DNA of 64,000 bases from Bog-257 sp963846715. GTDB taxonomy: Bacteria > Acidobacteriota > Terriglobia > Terriglobales > Acidobacteriaceae. A program made the translations under genes and the position numbers. Below the pieces are notes generated by a model. That model ran no database searches and had not been told where the DNA came from. It worked only from the letters and a program-made list of their open reading frames with translations. Numbering within the stretch: the first letter of the stretch is position 1; every line of letters starts with the position of its first letter. Where the stretch lies: contig CAWJXA010000002.1 in the NCBI GenBank assembly GCA_963846715.1, positions 744,001 through 808,000 of the forward strand. The letters are read 5' to 3'. This document shows, one piece after another, positions 35,810 to 43,904 of the stretch.

Positions 35810-36321
35810 GTTTGCTCTCCTCTGTCGTCTATGCAACTTGTTTAAGTTCGCCGTGCTGGCGGGCACGGAACGTGTGAGCGTTGGTCGGTCGCGCCCACAG
35901 GTTCTTCCAATTAACCATTCCCGCAATTCCCCGGAATGGTTCCGACAATCTGGCCAGATGTTGCGCACTATGTAAGCGAGGCCCGCAGTGGCGACTTCCT
36001 TCACCTCGGGAGTTGCAGGTCGCGAAACAACCTCGATCGGTTGTGCCGTCGTCACAACGCTTAGATGCGCAAGCCAAGGCGCGCGCATCCCCTGACGCAA
36101 CGTTCTTCAACCACGCACTGCTGAATGTTTCCACCCCACACGGCGCTCCCGGAAAGCGCCTTCTTGGTTTGCAATCATAACAAGCGGGTGGCGTTATCAG
36201 ACTCTTTTTGAATGCGATTTAGCTCATATTTACAATTATTTACAAAGCGGTAAGTACTATCCCTATAGTTGTCCTCGCGGGGCGTCGCCGCGATACACTG
36301 CCAGAGTCCTGGAGCAGCGAA
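35810..36321. promoter_or_regulatory. 512-bp divergent control region between the RpiB-AraC gene and the glucoamylase operon
   Basis: No gene here. Elements seen: a perfect inverted repeat AACCATTCC (35913-35921) and GGAATGGTT (35933-35941) with an 11-nt spacer; a hairpin GGCGCT/AGCGCC (36142-36160) followed by TTCTT; and two direct repeats ATTTACA at 36228-36234 and 36238-36244, exactly 10 bp apart. The second overlaps a TTTACA -35-like box with TATAGT 19 bp downstream (36264-36269). Long spacing and a 10-bp direct repeat fit an activator-dependent promoter. Confidence 0.5.
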
Positions 36322-38781
36322 ATGTCCCTTGGGCTGGAAATGTTAAATCCTATGATCAGCAGGAACCCCGCGCCCGGAGGGCCGGGCATAGTGCCTCACT
36401 GGACGCGAGGCGCGAAGGATGCAGTGGGAACGGCATACTCCGTCTCCAGTCGTGTCTGGTACACCATGGCCAATGGGGTGATCACTGAAGTTTATTACCC
36501 CACCATTGACACTCCGCAAATCCGCGACTTGCAGTATCTGGTCACCGACGGCGAGACCTTCTTCCACGATGAGCGTCGCCACATGGTGACCCACCTGGAC
36601 TGCTTCGGCGCTTACGGCCTGGGGTTCAAGGTCACCAACTCAGACCCTGACGGACGCTATTCCATCGAGAAGGTCATCATCGGCGACCCTCACCTAAGTT
36701 GTCTGCTGGTGCACACCAAGTTCAACGTCGCGCCCCAGTGGCAGGGACGGTTGCATCTCTATGTCTTATGCGCCCCGCACTTGCAGATTGCGGGCTATCA
36801 CAACAACGGCCTGTCCTTGCGAGCGCGCGGCCGCAGGTTCCTCATGGCGTATCGCGATGATGCATTTCTGGCGCTTGCCGCTACGGCCCATTTCTGCAAG
36901 ACATCGTGCGGATATGTGGGCGTAAACGATGGCTGGACCGACCTGGCCAACAACTTTGAAATGAATTGGGAATACGATGCCGCGCTCGACGGCAACATTG
37001 CCCTCACCGCCGAACTCGATCTCTCGCGCGGCACCGAGTTCACTCTCGGGATGGGATTCGGCTATACCGCCCACAACGCCGGTGCCACCCTCTTCCAGTC
37101 GCTGAGTATTCCGTTCGACGCAGCCCTAAAGAGCTTCCTCGATCAGTGGCAGCGTACCAACAAGCGCCTCGCTTTGATGGACAAAATCGACCAGCGCGAT
37201 TCCTCGCTTTTCGCTCGCAGCGTCAACCTGCTTCTCGCCCACGAGGACAAAGTCTATCCCGGGGCCATGATTGCCAGCTTGAGCATTCCCTGGGGAGAAG
37301 ACCGCGGGGACGATGACCTCGGCGGCTATCACCTGGTCTGGACGCGCGACATGGTAAACGCCGCCACCGCCTTGCTTGCCGTGGGAGACACCGCGACCCC
37401 GCTTCGCGCTCTCATTTATCTCGCCATCGCCCAGCGCGAAGACGGTGGTTTTTATCAGAATTTTTGGATTGATGGCCGTCCTTTTTGGAAAGGCGTGCAG
37501 CTCGACGAAGTCTCCTTCCCTATCATTCTGGCCTGGAGATTGTGGAAAGCCAACGCACTCGGTAACTTCGATCCCTACGTGAATGTGGTTCGCGCCTGCG
37601 GCTATCTCGTTCGCGAAGGACCGTCGACCTCCGAGGAACGCTGGGAGGAAGCAGCTGGTTATTCCCCTTCCACACTGGCCAGCAACATTGCGGCCTTGAT
37701 CTGTGCCGCCGAGTTCATCGAAGCCCACGGCGACAGAGCTAGCGCCCAATTCGTGCGCGATCACGCCGACTTCCTCGAGTCGCACCTCGAGAAATGGACC
37801 GTCACCAACCAGGGGTCGCTCGTGCCCGGCATCACCCGGCACTATATCCGCATCAATCCAGCAAAGATCTGGGAAGGAAATAGTGGCGATGAGGACCCCG
37901 ACAGCGGTGAACTGGTATTGGCGAATCAGCGTCCCGGCGATCGCTACCAATATCCAGCCAACCAAATTGTCGACCCAGGCTTCCTCGAGTTGGTGCGCTT
38001 CGGAATCCGCAGGGCTGGCGATCCTCTCATCGAGGACTCGTTGAAAGTCGTGGATGCGGTGTTGAAGGTGGAGACTCCCAAAGGCCCCAGTTGGAAGCGT
38101 TACAACCATGATGGATACGGACAGCGCGACGACGGCAGCTCATTTGACGGCTGGGGCGTGGGCCGTCCCTGGCCCCTGCTCACCGGGGAACGAGCAACCT
38201 ACGAACTGGCCGCAGGCCGCAACGTCGATACTTACTTGCGGGCCATTGAAAACTTCACCACCGGCATCGGACTTATTCCCGAACAGATTTGGGATGGTCC
38301 GGACATGCCGGACAATTTCCTGACCCATGGTGGGGCCACCGGCTCCGCCATTCCTCTCATGTGGGCCCATTCCGAGTATGTAAAATTATTGCGCTCGGTG
38401 GTGGACAAGCGAGTCTTCGATTTGATTGACCCGGTGGCCGAGCGATATCGCAACGATAATCCCCGGCCGGTAATCGAAGTATGGAAGATGAACCGGCAAG
38501 TCCGTTCTATTCCTGCTGGAGGTTTACTGCGTGTGCAGGCCTCTTCTCCCTTTGTGCTGCATTGGAGTGACGACGAATGGAAGACGGTTAAGGACACGGC
38601 GTCCCTTCCCACCGCTGTGGGAGTGGACTACGCAGATATCGAGGTGGGACCTTCGCAAACAGCGCCCTTGCGATTTACCTTGTACTGGCCGCAAGAGAGC
38701 GAGTGGCAAGGGACGAATTATGAGGTTAACGTTGAACCGGCAACACCAGCTGTGATCAGAAAGGCGGTAACGGGTGGCTAG
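36322..38781 (+). CDS. Glycoside hydrolase family 15 glucoamylase
   Basis: An 819-residue GH15 enzyme of the bacterial glucodextranase/glucoamylase type, which frees glucose from the non-reducing ends of alpha-glucans. The N-terminal beta-sandwich (about 20-270) starts with GIVPHWTRGAKDAVGTAY and VSSRVWYTMANGVITEVYYPTID. The (alpha/alpha)6 catalytic domain follows, with GGYHLVWTRDMVNAATALLA, LDEVSFPIILAWRLW and GRPWPLLTGERATYEL, where catalytic acids are expected. A C-terminal beta domain ends the protein. No signal peptide is evident, so a cytoplasmic role on glycogen-like glucans is likely. It overlaps the transketolase start by 8 nt and is the first gene of the operon. Confidence 0.92.
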   Translation: MSLGLEMLNPMISRNPAPGGPGIVPHWTRGAKDAVGTAYSVSSRVWYTMANGVITEVYYPTIDTPQIRDLQYLVTDGETFFHDERRHMVTHLDCFGAYGLGFKVTNSDPDGRYSIEKVIIGDPHLSCLLVHTKFNVAPQWQGRLHLYVLCAPHLQIAGYHNNGLSLRARGRRFLMAYRDDAFLALAATAHFCKTSCGYVGVNDGWTDLANNFEMNWEYDAALDGNIALTAELDLSRGTEFTLGMGFGYTAHNAGATLFQSLSIPFDAALKSFLDQWQRTNKRLALMDKIDQRDSSLFARSVNLLLAHEDKVYPGAMIASLSIPWGEDRGDDDLGGYHLVWTRDMVNAATALLAVGDTATPLRALIYLAIAQREDGGFYQNFWIDGRPFWKGVQLDEVSFPIILAWRLWKANALGNFDPYVNVVRACGYLVREGPSTSEERWEEAAGYSPSTLASNIAALICAAEFIEAHGDRASAQFVRDHADFLESHLEKWTVTNQGSLVPGITRHYIRINPAKIWEGNSGDEDPDSGELVLANQRPGDRYQYPANQIVDPGFLELVRFGIRRAGDPLIEDSLKVVDAVLKVETPKGPSWKRYNHDGYGQRDDGSSFDGWGVGRPWPLLTGERATYELAAGRNVDTYLRAIENFTTGIGLIPEQIWDGPDMPDNFLTHGGATGSAIPLMWAHSEYVKLLRSVVDKRVFDLIDPVAERYRNDNPRPVIEVWKMNRQVRSIPAGGLLRVQASSPFVLHWSDDEWKTVKDTASLPTAVGVDYADIEVGPSQTAPLRFTLYWPQESEWQGTNYEVNVEPATPAVIRKAVTGG

Positions 38782-40468
38782 TCAAGTGGACAGCGTCGCA
38801 CAAGGAAACGAAAAAACGAGCGCAAAGAGCGATCTCGCCGCCGTGGCGGCGCAATATGGCTTCGCCGACGAAACCCCGGAGCAACGTCAGCTCAACTATC
38901 TCTGCATCAATACGATTCGTACGCTCTCCATGGATGCGGTGCAGAAGGCCAACAGTGGTCATCCCGGAACTCCCATGGCCCTGGCTCCACTGGCATTTAC
39001 CTTGTGGACCCGTTATCTGCGGCACAATCCCAGGAATCCGCAGTGGCCCGGACGCGACCGCTTCATTCTCTCCAATGGCCACGCCTGCATGCTGCTTTAC
39101 TCCCTGTTGTACCTGACGGGCTACGATCTTTCGCTCGACGACATCAAGCAGTTCCGGCAATGGGGTTCCAAGACTCCCGGTCACCCCGAATACGGATTGG
39201 TACCAGGGGCTGAAGCCACGACTGGGCCGCTGGGTCAGGGTGTCAGCAATTCCGTCGGCATGGCCATCGCCCAGCGCTGGCTGGCTTCGCAGTTCAACAA
39301 GAAAGATCAAGCCCCATTCGACTATCGCATCTACGCTTTTTGTGGCGACGGTGACCTCATGGAAGGTGTCAGCAACGAAGCCGCCTCCGTGGCCGGACAT
39401 CTTGGGCTCTCGAACCTCATCTGGTTCTACGACAACAATCACATCACTATCGAGGGCAGTACCTCGCTCGCCTTCAGTGATAACGTGGCCATGCGCTTCC
39501 AGGCCTGGCATTGGAACGTGCTGCACGTTACCGACGTCAACGACCTCGATATGGTTGACGTTGCTATCCAGGCCGCGCGCAGGGAAACGGCGCGCCCGAC
39601 GATCATCATCGTTGACACTCACATCGGCTACGGCGCCCCCCATCGCCAGGACACCAAGGAGGCCCACGGCGAAGCCCTGGGTGAAGACGAAGTCCGCCTG
39701 ACAAAAATCGCCTACGGCTGGCCGCCCGACGCTCATTTCCTGGTCCCCGATGAGGTGAAAGCCTTCATGGGTAAGGCCATCGATCGCGGCGCCGCGTGGG
39801 AGAAGGATTGGCAGACTGCTTATGACGCCTGGGCAAAGCAATTTCCCGATCTCGCCACAACCTTCCAACACATGGTGGATAAAAGCCTGCCCGACAACTG
39901 GGACAAAGACATTCCCTCCTTCCCTGCCGATGCCAAAGGCGTCGCCACGCGTGAGTCGAGCGGCAAAGTACTGAACGCGGTGGCGAAGACGGTGCCGTGG
40001 TTGTTGGGAGGCGCCGCTGACTTGGATCCTTCCACCAAGACCCTCATCAAAGATGCCGGCAGTTTCGAGAAAGGCAGCTACGGTGGCCGCAACTTTCACT
40101 TCGGCATCCGCGAGCACGCCATGGGCTCCATCATTAACGGCATGGCGCTATCAGGCCTGCGTCCATATGGGGCGACCTTCTTTGTCTTTTCCGACTACAT
40201 GCGGCCGGTGCTTCGCCTGGCAGCAATGATGGATCAGCCCGTCATCTGGATTTACACCCACGACTCTTTCTGCCTAGGTGAGGATGGACCGACGCATCAA
40301 CCGATCGAGCATCTCATGGCCGTGCGCGCCATTCCGCGACTGTTGCTGTTCCGTCCGGCGGATGCTAACGAGGTCGCTGAAACCTGGCGCTACATCATGC
40401 CGCTTGCAGAAGCAACCGGTGGCACTGGTGCTTACTCGCCAGGCAGTCCCCACGTTCGACCGCACTAA
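38774..40468 (+). CDS. tkt: Transketolase, main part (frameshifted gene)
   Basis: Transketolase moves two-carbon units between sugar phosphates using thiamine diphosphate. The GTG at 38774 lies inside the end of the glucoamylase gene (8-nt overlap, translational coupling). Seen: NTIRTLSMDAVQKANSGHPGTPMALAPLAF, DRFILSNGHACMLLYSLLYLTGY, the thiamine motif GDGDLMEGVSNEAA to NNHITIEG, and the pyrimidine-domain block FHFGIREHAMGSIINGMALSG plus THDSFCLGEDGPTHQPIEHL. Conservation ends at RYIMPL, where an extra T near 40404 (CCGCTTGCAG) shifts the frame, so the stop at 40468 is out of frame. The rest is in the next entry. Confidence 0.92.
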   Translation: MASQVDSVAQGNEKTSAKSDLAAVAAQYGFADETPEQRQLNYLCINTIRTLSMDAVQKANSGHPGTPMALAPLAFTLWTRYLRHNPRNPQWPGRDRFILSNGHACMLLYSLLYLTGYDLSLDDIKQFRQWGSKTPGHPEYGLVPGAEATTGPLGQGVSNSVGMAIAQRWLASQFNKKDQAPFDYRIYAFCGDGDLMEGVSNEAASVAGHLGLSNLIWFYDNNHITIEGSTSLAFSDNVAMRFQAWHWNVLHVTDVNDLDMVDVAIQAARRETARPTIIIVDTHIGYGAPHRQDTKEAHGEALGEDEVRLTKIAYGWPPDAHFLVPDEVKAFMGKAIDRGAAWEKDWQTAYDAWAKQFPDLATTFQHMVDKSLPDNWDKDIPSFPADAKGVATRESSGKVLNAVAKTVPWLLGGAADLDPSTKTLIKDAGSFEKGSYGGRNFHFGIREHAMGSIINGMALSGLRPYGATFFVFSDYMRPVLRLAAMMDQPVIWIYTHDSFCLGEDGPTHQPIEHLMAVRAIPRLLLFRPADANEVAETWRYIMPLAEATGGTGAYSPGSPHVRPH

Positions 40469-40889
40469 ATACGCATCGGCCTCGGGGGTCGCTAAGGGAG
40501 CGTACATCATGGCCGATTCCGGCGGCACTCCCGACATCATCCTCATGGGAACCGGCTCAGAAGTCCAACTCTGCGTCGGGGCTTATGAAACACTCACCGC
40601 CAGTGGGGTGAAGGCACGGGTCGTCTCCATGCCCTGCTGGAGGCTGTTCGACGAGCAATCCGACGAGTACAAGCGACAGGTGCTTCCGCCCGAAGTGCGG
40701 GCCAGAGTGTCGGTAGAGGCGGGGACCGACCTGGGCTGGAAGGATTACGTGGGCAACGACGGATATGTTGTGGCTCGGACCGACTTTGGTGCATCTGCTC
40801 CTTATAAAGAGCTATTAAAGCACTTTGGGTTTACGGTGGATGACGTGGTGGCCAAGGCCCAGGACGTCATGAAAAAAATCAAAGGTTAA
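40404..40889 (+). CDS. tkt: Transketolase, C-terminal domain (after frameshift)
   Basis: The transketolase C-terminal domain in the shifted frame: QKQPVALVLTRQAVPTFDR, then IILMGTGSEVQLCVGAYETL, RVVSMPCWRLFDEQ and VSVEAGTDLGWKDYVG, with the end KIKG. Joined with the preceding part (one base removed near 40404) it gives about 704 residues. There is no good start codon at the join, so it should not be read as an independent gene. Confidence 0.85.
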   Translation: MQKQPVALVLTRQAVPTFDRTKYASASGVAKGAYIMADSGGTPDIILMGTGSEVQLCVGAYETLTASGVKARVVSMPCWRLFDEQSDEYKRQVLPPEVRARVSVEAGTDLGWKDYVGNDGYVVARTDFGASAPYKELLKHFGFTVDDVVAKAQDVMKKIKG

Positions 40890-40959
40890 TCTTGCAGGGG
40901 ACGGCGCCGGCGCGCGGCCAAGATCGACGCACTCGAAAAGAAAACTTGCGAGGACTGAA

Positions 40960-41514
40960 ATGAGCACTAACCCTTTATTGCAGCTTCACGCCTTTGGGCA
41001 AAGTATCTGGCTCGATCAAATGAGCCGCTCTCTGCTCACGACCGGCGAACTCAAGCGCCTGATCGCCGAGGATGGCCTCCGCGGAGTGACCTCCAACCCT
41101 ACGATCTTCCAGAAGGCCATCAGTGGCAGTCAGGATTATGCCGACCAGTTGCAGACCCTGGCCCGCGGCGGTAGCGATGTTTCCCGCATTTATGAAGAAA
41201 TCGTCCTCCAGGACATCGGCAATGGTGCCGACACCCTGCGCAGTGTTTACGATGCCAACGACGGCGCCGACGGATTCATCAGTCTGGAAGTTTCTCCGCT
41301 GCTTGCTAACGACACCAAGGCAACCATCGAGGAAGCCAAGAAGCTGTTCGCCCGCCTGAATCGTCCCAACGTGATGATCAAGGTTCCGGGCACGCCTGCC
41401 GGCCTTCCGGCCGTTGAGGAATTGCTCTTCTCCGGCCTGAACATCAATATCACGCTCATCTTCGCGGTCGGAAGTGTACGAGCAGGTCGCCGAGGCCTAT
41501 ATCAAGGGCCTTGA
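40960..41514 (+). CDS. Transaldolase domain, N-terminal part of a transaldolase/PGI fusion (frameshifted)
   Basis: First part of a bifunctional transaldolase-glucose-6-phosphate isomerase. The ATG at 40960 follows GCGAGGACTGAA. The transaldolase start SIWLDQMSRSLLTTGEL, the block GVTSNPTIFQKAIS and the Schiff-base lysine region NVMIKVPGT are present, then LNINITLIFAV. At 41464-41467 the sequence GTCGGAAGTGTAC has one G too many: removing it gives F-A-V-E-V-Y-E-Q, the family consensus. The codons after FAV to 41514 are out of frame. It transfers a three-carbon dihydroxyacetone unit in the pentose-phosphate pathway. Confidence 0.88.
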   Translation: MSTNPLLQLHAFGQSIWLDQMSRSLLTTGELKRLIAEDGLRGVTSNPTIFQKAISGSQDYADQLQTLARGGSDVSRIYEEIVLQDIGNGADTLRSVYDANDGADGFISLEVSPLLANDTKATIEEAKKLFARLNRPNVMIKVPGTPAGLPAVEELLFSGLNINITLIFAVGSVRAGRRGLYQGP

Positions 41515-43282
41515 GCGCCGCGTCGCGGCCGGACTGCCGATCGACCGTATCGCCTCAGTGGCAAGCTTTTTCGTGAGCCGCATTGACGGCATGGTGGACA
41601 AACAGCTCGGGCAGCTCGCTGAACAGGCCACCGACGATCAGCAAAAGCAGCGCATCGATGCCCTGATGGGCCAAGCTGCCATTGCCAACGCAAAGCTAGC
41701 CTACGAGTCGTTCAAGCGCATTTTTGGCGGCGATCGTTTTGCCAAACTGAGAGAAAAAGGTGCCCGGGTCCAACGACCGCTTTGGGCTTCCACCAGCACC
41801 AAGAATCCGAAATATCCCGACACCATGTACCTCGACACTTTGGTCGGCGCCGATACGGTCAACACCGTACCTCCTGCGACTCTGGACGCCTTCCGTGACC
41901 ACGGCACCGCCAAGGCAACTCTGGACACCGGAATCGAAGAAGCCCACCACGTCTTCGATGAACTAAAAGCCGTCGGCATCGACATGACCGCGGTCACCAA
42001 CAAACTGACCGAAGAGGGCGTGATCTCCTTCTCAGAATCCTTCGACGAGTTGTTCGAAGTCATAGAAGCCCGTCGGGTCGAGGTGATGCGTTCCATCCTT
42101 GCCCGCCATCAAGCGGCGCTCGGCAAGTATCAGGACGATTTCGAGAATGCTCTGAAAAATCTTGATAAGCAGAAGGTCGTCTCCCGCCTGTGGAAGAAGG
42201 ACCCCACGATCTGGAAGGACGGTCCCGACCACGAACAGATCATCAGCCACGCTCTTGGCTGGCTCAAACTTGCTGAGAGCATGCAGCCACATGTCGCCGA
42301 AATCGCTGCATTCGCGGAAGATGTTCGCAAGGCGGAGTTCGAATATGCCGTGGTCCTGGGCATGGGCGGCTCCAGTCTGTGTCCAGAGGTGCTGGCGCGC
42401 ACCTTCGCCAGGAACGATGGTTATCCGCAACTCTACGTCCTCGACTCCATCGTGCCCACCGCAATACGCCACCTGGAGCAGAAGATCAATCTCGGCAAGA
42501 CGCTCTTCATCGTCGCATCCAAGTCGGGTGACACCACCGAACCTCAGATGTTTGAGCGTTATTTCTACGATAAAGTTAAGCGCATCAAGGGCGACACGGC
42601 TGGTGAGAACTTTGTCGTTATCACCGATCCTGGAACGCAGCTAACCAAGGACGCCGCGCACCACCACTTCCGGCGCGTCTTCCTCAATCTGCCCGACATC
42701 GGTGGCCGCGACTCGGCGCTTTCGTATTTCGGCATGGTTCCCTTCGCCGTTATGGGCGGCGACGTGAAGATGTTGCTCGAACACGCCCTCCAGGTCGCCC
42801 ACGCGTGTGTGGGGCCAGTCGGCATCCATGAGAATCCCGGCGCCCGGTTGGGAGCAGTTCTGGGCTCGCTCGCCAAAGCTGGACGCGATAAGCTGACCCT
42901 GATTACGCCCGCGCCCCTCGAGTCCCTGGGCCTTTGGATCGAACAGCTGATGGCCCAGAGCACGGGCAAAGAAGGTAAGGGCATTGTACCCGTCGCCGGT
43001 GAGCCCCTGGGTTCGCCCGACGACTACGGCGACGACCGGGTCTTCGTCTTCATTCACACGCAAGGAGCCAAGACCGGCGATATCGATGCCAAGCTCGCCG
43101 CGCTTGAAGCTGCCGGCCATCCCGTGCTTCGCCATGAACTGCACGATCCTCTTGATCTGGGCGAGGAATTCTTCTTGTGGGAATTTGCCACTGCCGTGGC
43201 GGGCGCGCTGCTCGGCGTCGACCCCTTTGATCAGCCAGACGTGCAAGCCGCCAAGGACAACACCAAGCGCCTGCTTGGCTGA
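41474..43282 (+). CDS. Transaldolase C-terminal part plus glucose-6-phosphate isomerase domain
   Basis: Middle and largest part of the transaldolase/PGI fusion. Residues 1-160 finish the transaldolase barrel (SVASFFVSRIDGMVDKQL, FKRIFGGDRFAKL, RPLWASTSTKNP, NTVPPATLDAF). From about 245 onward comes the PGI domain, with VVLGMGGSSLCPEVLARTF, the sugar-binding IVASKSGDTTEPQM and WEFATAVAGALLGVDPFDQPDVQAAKDNTKRLL. The stop at 43282 follows CTTGGC: one extra G near 43276-43277 ends the frame early, and family residues continue in the next entry. PGI interconverts glucose- and fructose-6-phosphate, linking this operon to glycolysis. Confidence 0.9.
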   Translation: MYEQVAEAYIKGLERRVAAGLPIDRIASVASFFVSRIDGMVDKQLGQLAEQATDDQQKQRIDALMGQAAIANAKLAYESFKRIFGGDRFAKLREKGARVQRPLWASTSTKNPKYPDTMYLDTLVGADTVNTVPPATLDAFRDHGTAKATLDTGIEEAHHVFDELKAVGIDMTAVTNKLTEEGVISFSESFDELFEVIEARRVEVMRSILARHQAALGKYQDDFENALKNLDKQKVVSRLWKKDPTIWKDGPDHEQIISHALGWLKLAESMQPHVAEIAAFAEDVRKAEFEYAVVLGMGGSSLCPEVLARTFARNDGYPQLYVLDSIVPTAIRHLEQKINLGKTLFIVASKSGDTTEPQMFERYFYDKVKRIKGDTAGENFVVITDPGTQLTKDAAHHHFRRVFLNLPDIGGRDSALSYFGMVPFAVMGGDVKMLLEHALQVAHACVGPVGIHENPGARLGAVLGSLAKAGRDKLTLITPAPLESLGLWIEQLMAQSTGKEGKGIVPVAGEPLGSPDDYGDDRVFVFIHTQGAKTGDIDAKLAALEAAGHPVLRHELHDPLDLGEEFFLWEFATAVAGALLGVDPFDQPDVQAAKDNTKRLLG

Positions 43283-43853
43283 ATACGTCCAGAACGGCTC
43301 GCTCCCGCAACAGAAGCTAATCATTGCCGAGGAATCGATGCGCGTCTTTGGCGACGAAGGCACGCGCGATCTATTGCGTCGCGGGGGATCGTCCATCCAG
43401 GAGATCGTTAACGCCCATCTCGCACGCATCAAGCCCGGCGACTACTTCGCCGTCACCCAATACATTGAAGAGCTGAACAACTACGAAGGATTGCTGCAAC
43501 AGATTCGCATCGCCGTGCGGGACGAGGAAAAGGTGGCGACCACCAGCGGCTACGGACCACGCTTCCTTCACTCCACCGGCCAGTTGCACAAGGGTGGTCC
43601 CGACACCGGAGTGTTCCTTCAGATCACCTCGGAGGACATCAATGATATTGAGATCCCCGGCGAGAAATACACATTTGGCGTGCTCAAACAGGCCCAGGCG
43701 CTGGGTGACTTAGAGGCTCTCGTTGCCCATTCTCGCCGCATCGTCCGGGTTGACCTCGGACGTGACGTGGAGAAGGGGCTGCGCCGCCTGCTGGTGCTGA
43801 TTAAGAACGGAGTCACGCAGGCCGCCGCTGCAGAGGCTGGTGTTCGCCAATAA
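43272..43853 (+). CDS. C-terminal part of the transaldolase/PGI fusion
   Basis: After the second frameshift this frame continues AEYVQNGSLPQQKLIIAEES and includes PGDYFAVTQYIEELNNYEGLLQQIRIAVRDE and the PGI catalytic block YGPRFLHSTGQLHKGGPDTGVFLQI. The last 50 residues (VKQ-like helices, IVRVDLGRDVEKGLRRLLVLI) end at 43853. With two single-base deletions the three entries form one protein of about 960 residues, the normal length of this fusion. The stop lies 51 nt before the zwf start. Confidence 0.85.
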   Translation, partial: CLAEYVQNGSLPQQKLIIAEESMRVFGDEGTRDLLRRGGSSIQEIVNAHLARIKPGDYFAVTQYIEELNNYEGLLQQIRIAVRDEEKVATTSGYGPRFLHSTGQLHKGGPDTGVFLQITSEDINDIEIPGEKYTFGVLKQAQALGDLEALVAHSRRIVRVDLGRDVEKGLRRLLVLIKNGVTQAAAAEAGVRQ

Positions 43854-43904
43854 GACGTGGCTCGACCGGTCCTCGAATCCCAACTCTCACTCGCGAGGAG
43901 CGCG

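Noticed and set aside
35810..36100. N-terminal 97-residue extension of the RpiB-AraC protein
   Set aside because: No homology and no ribosome site upstream; the GTG at 35809 has a strong site exactly where the RpiB fold begins.
41464..43282. Programmed +1 frameshifting in the transaldolase/PGI gene (CTTGGCTGA resembles a slippery stop context)
   Set aside because: There is no Shine-Dalgarno-like stimulator or CTTTGA-type site as in prfB, and similar shifts occur in unrelated genes, so an assembly cause is simpler.
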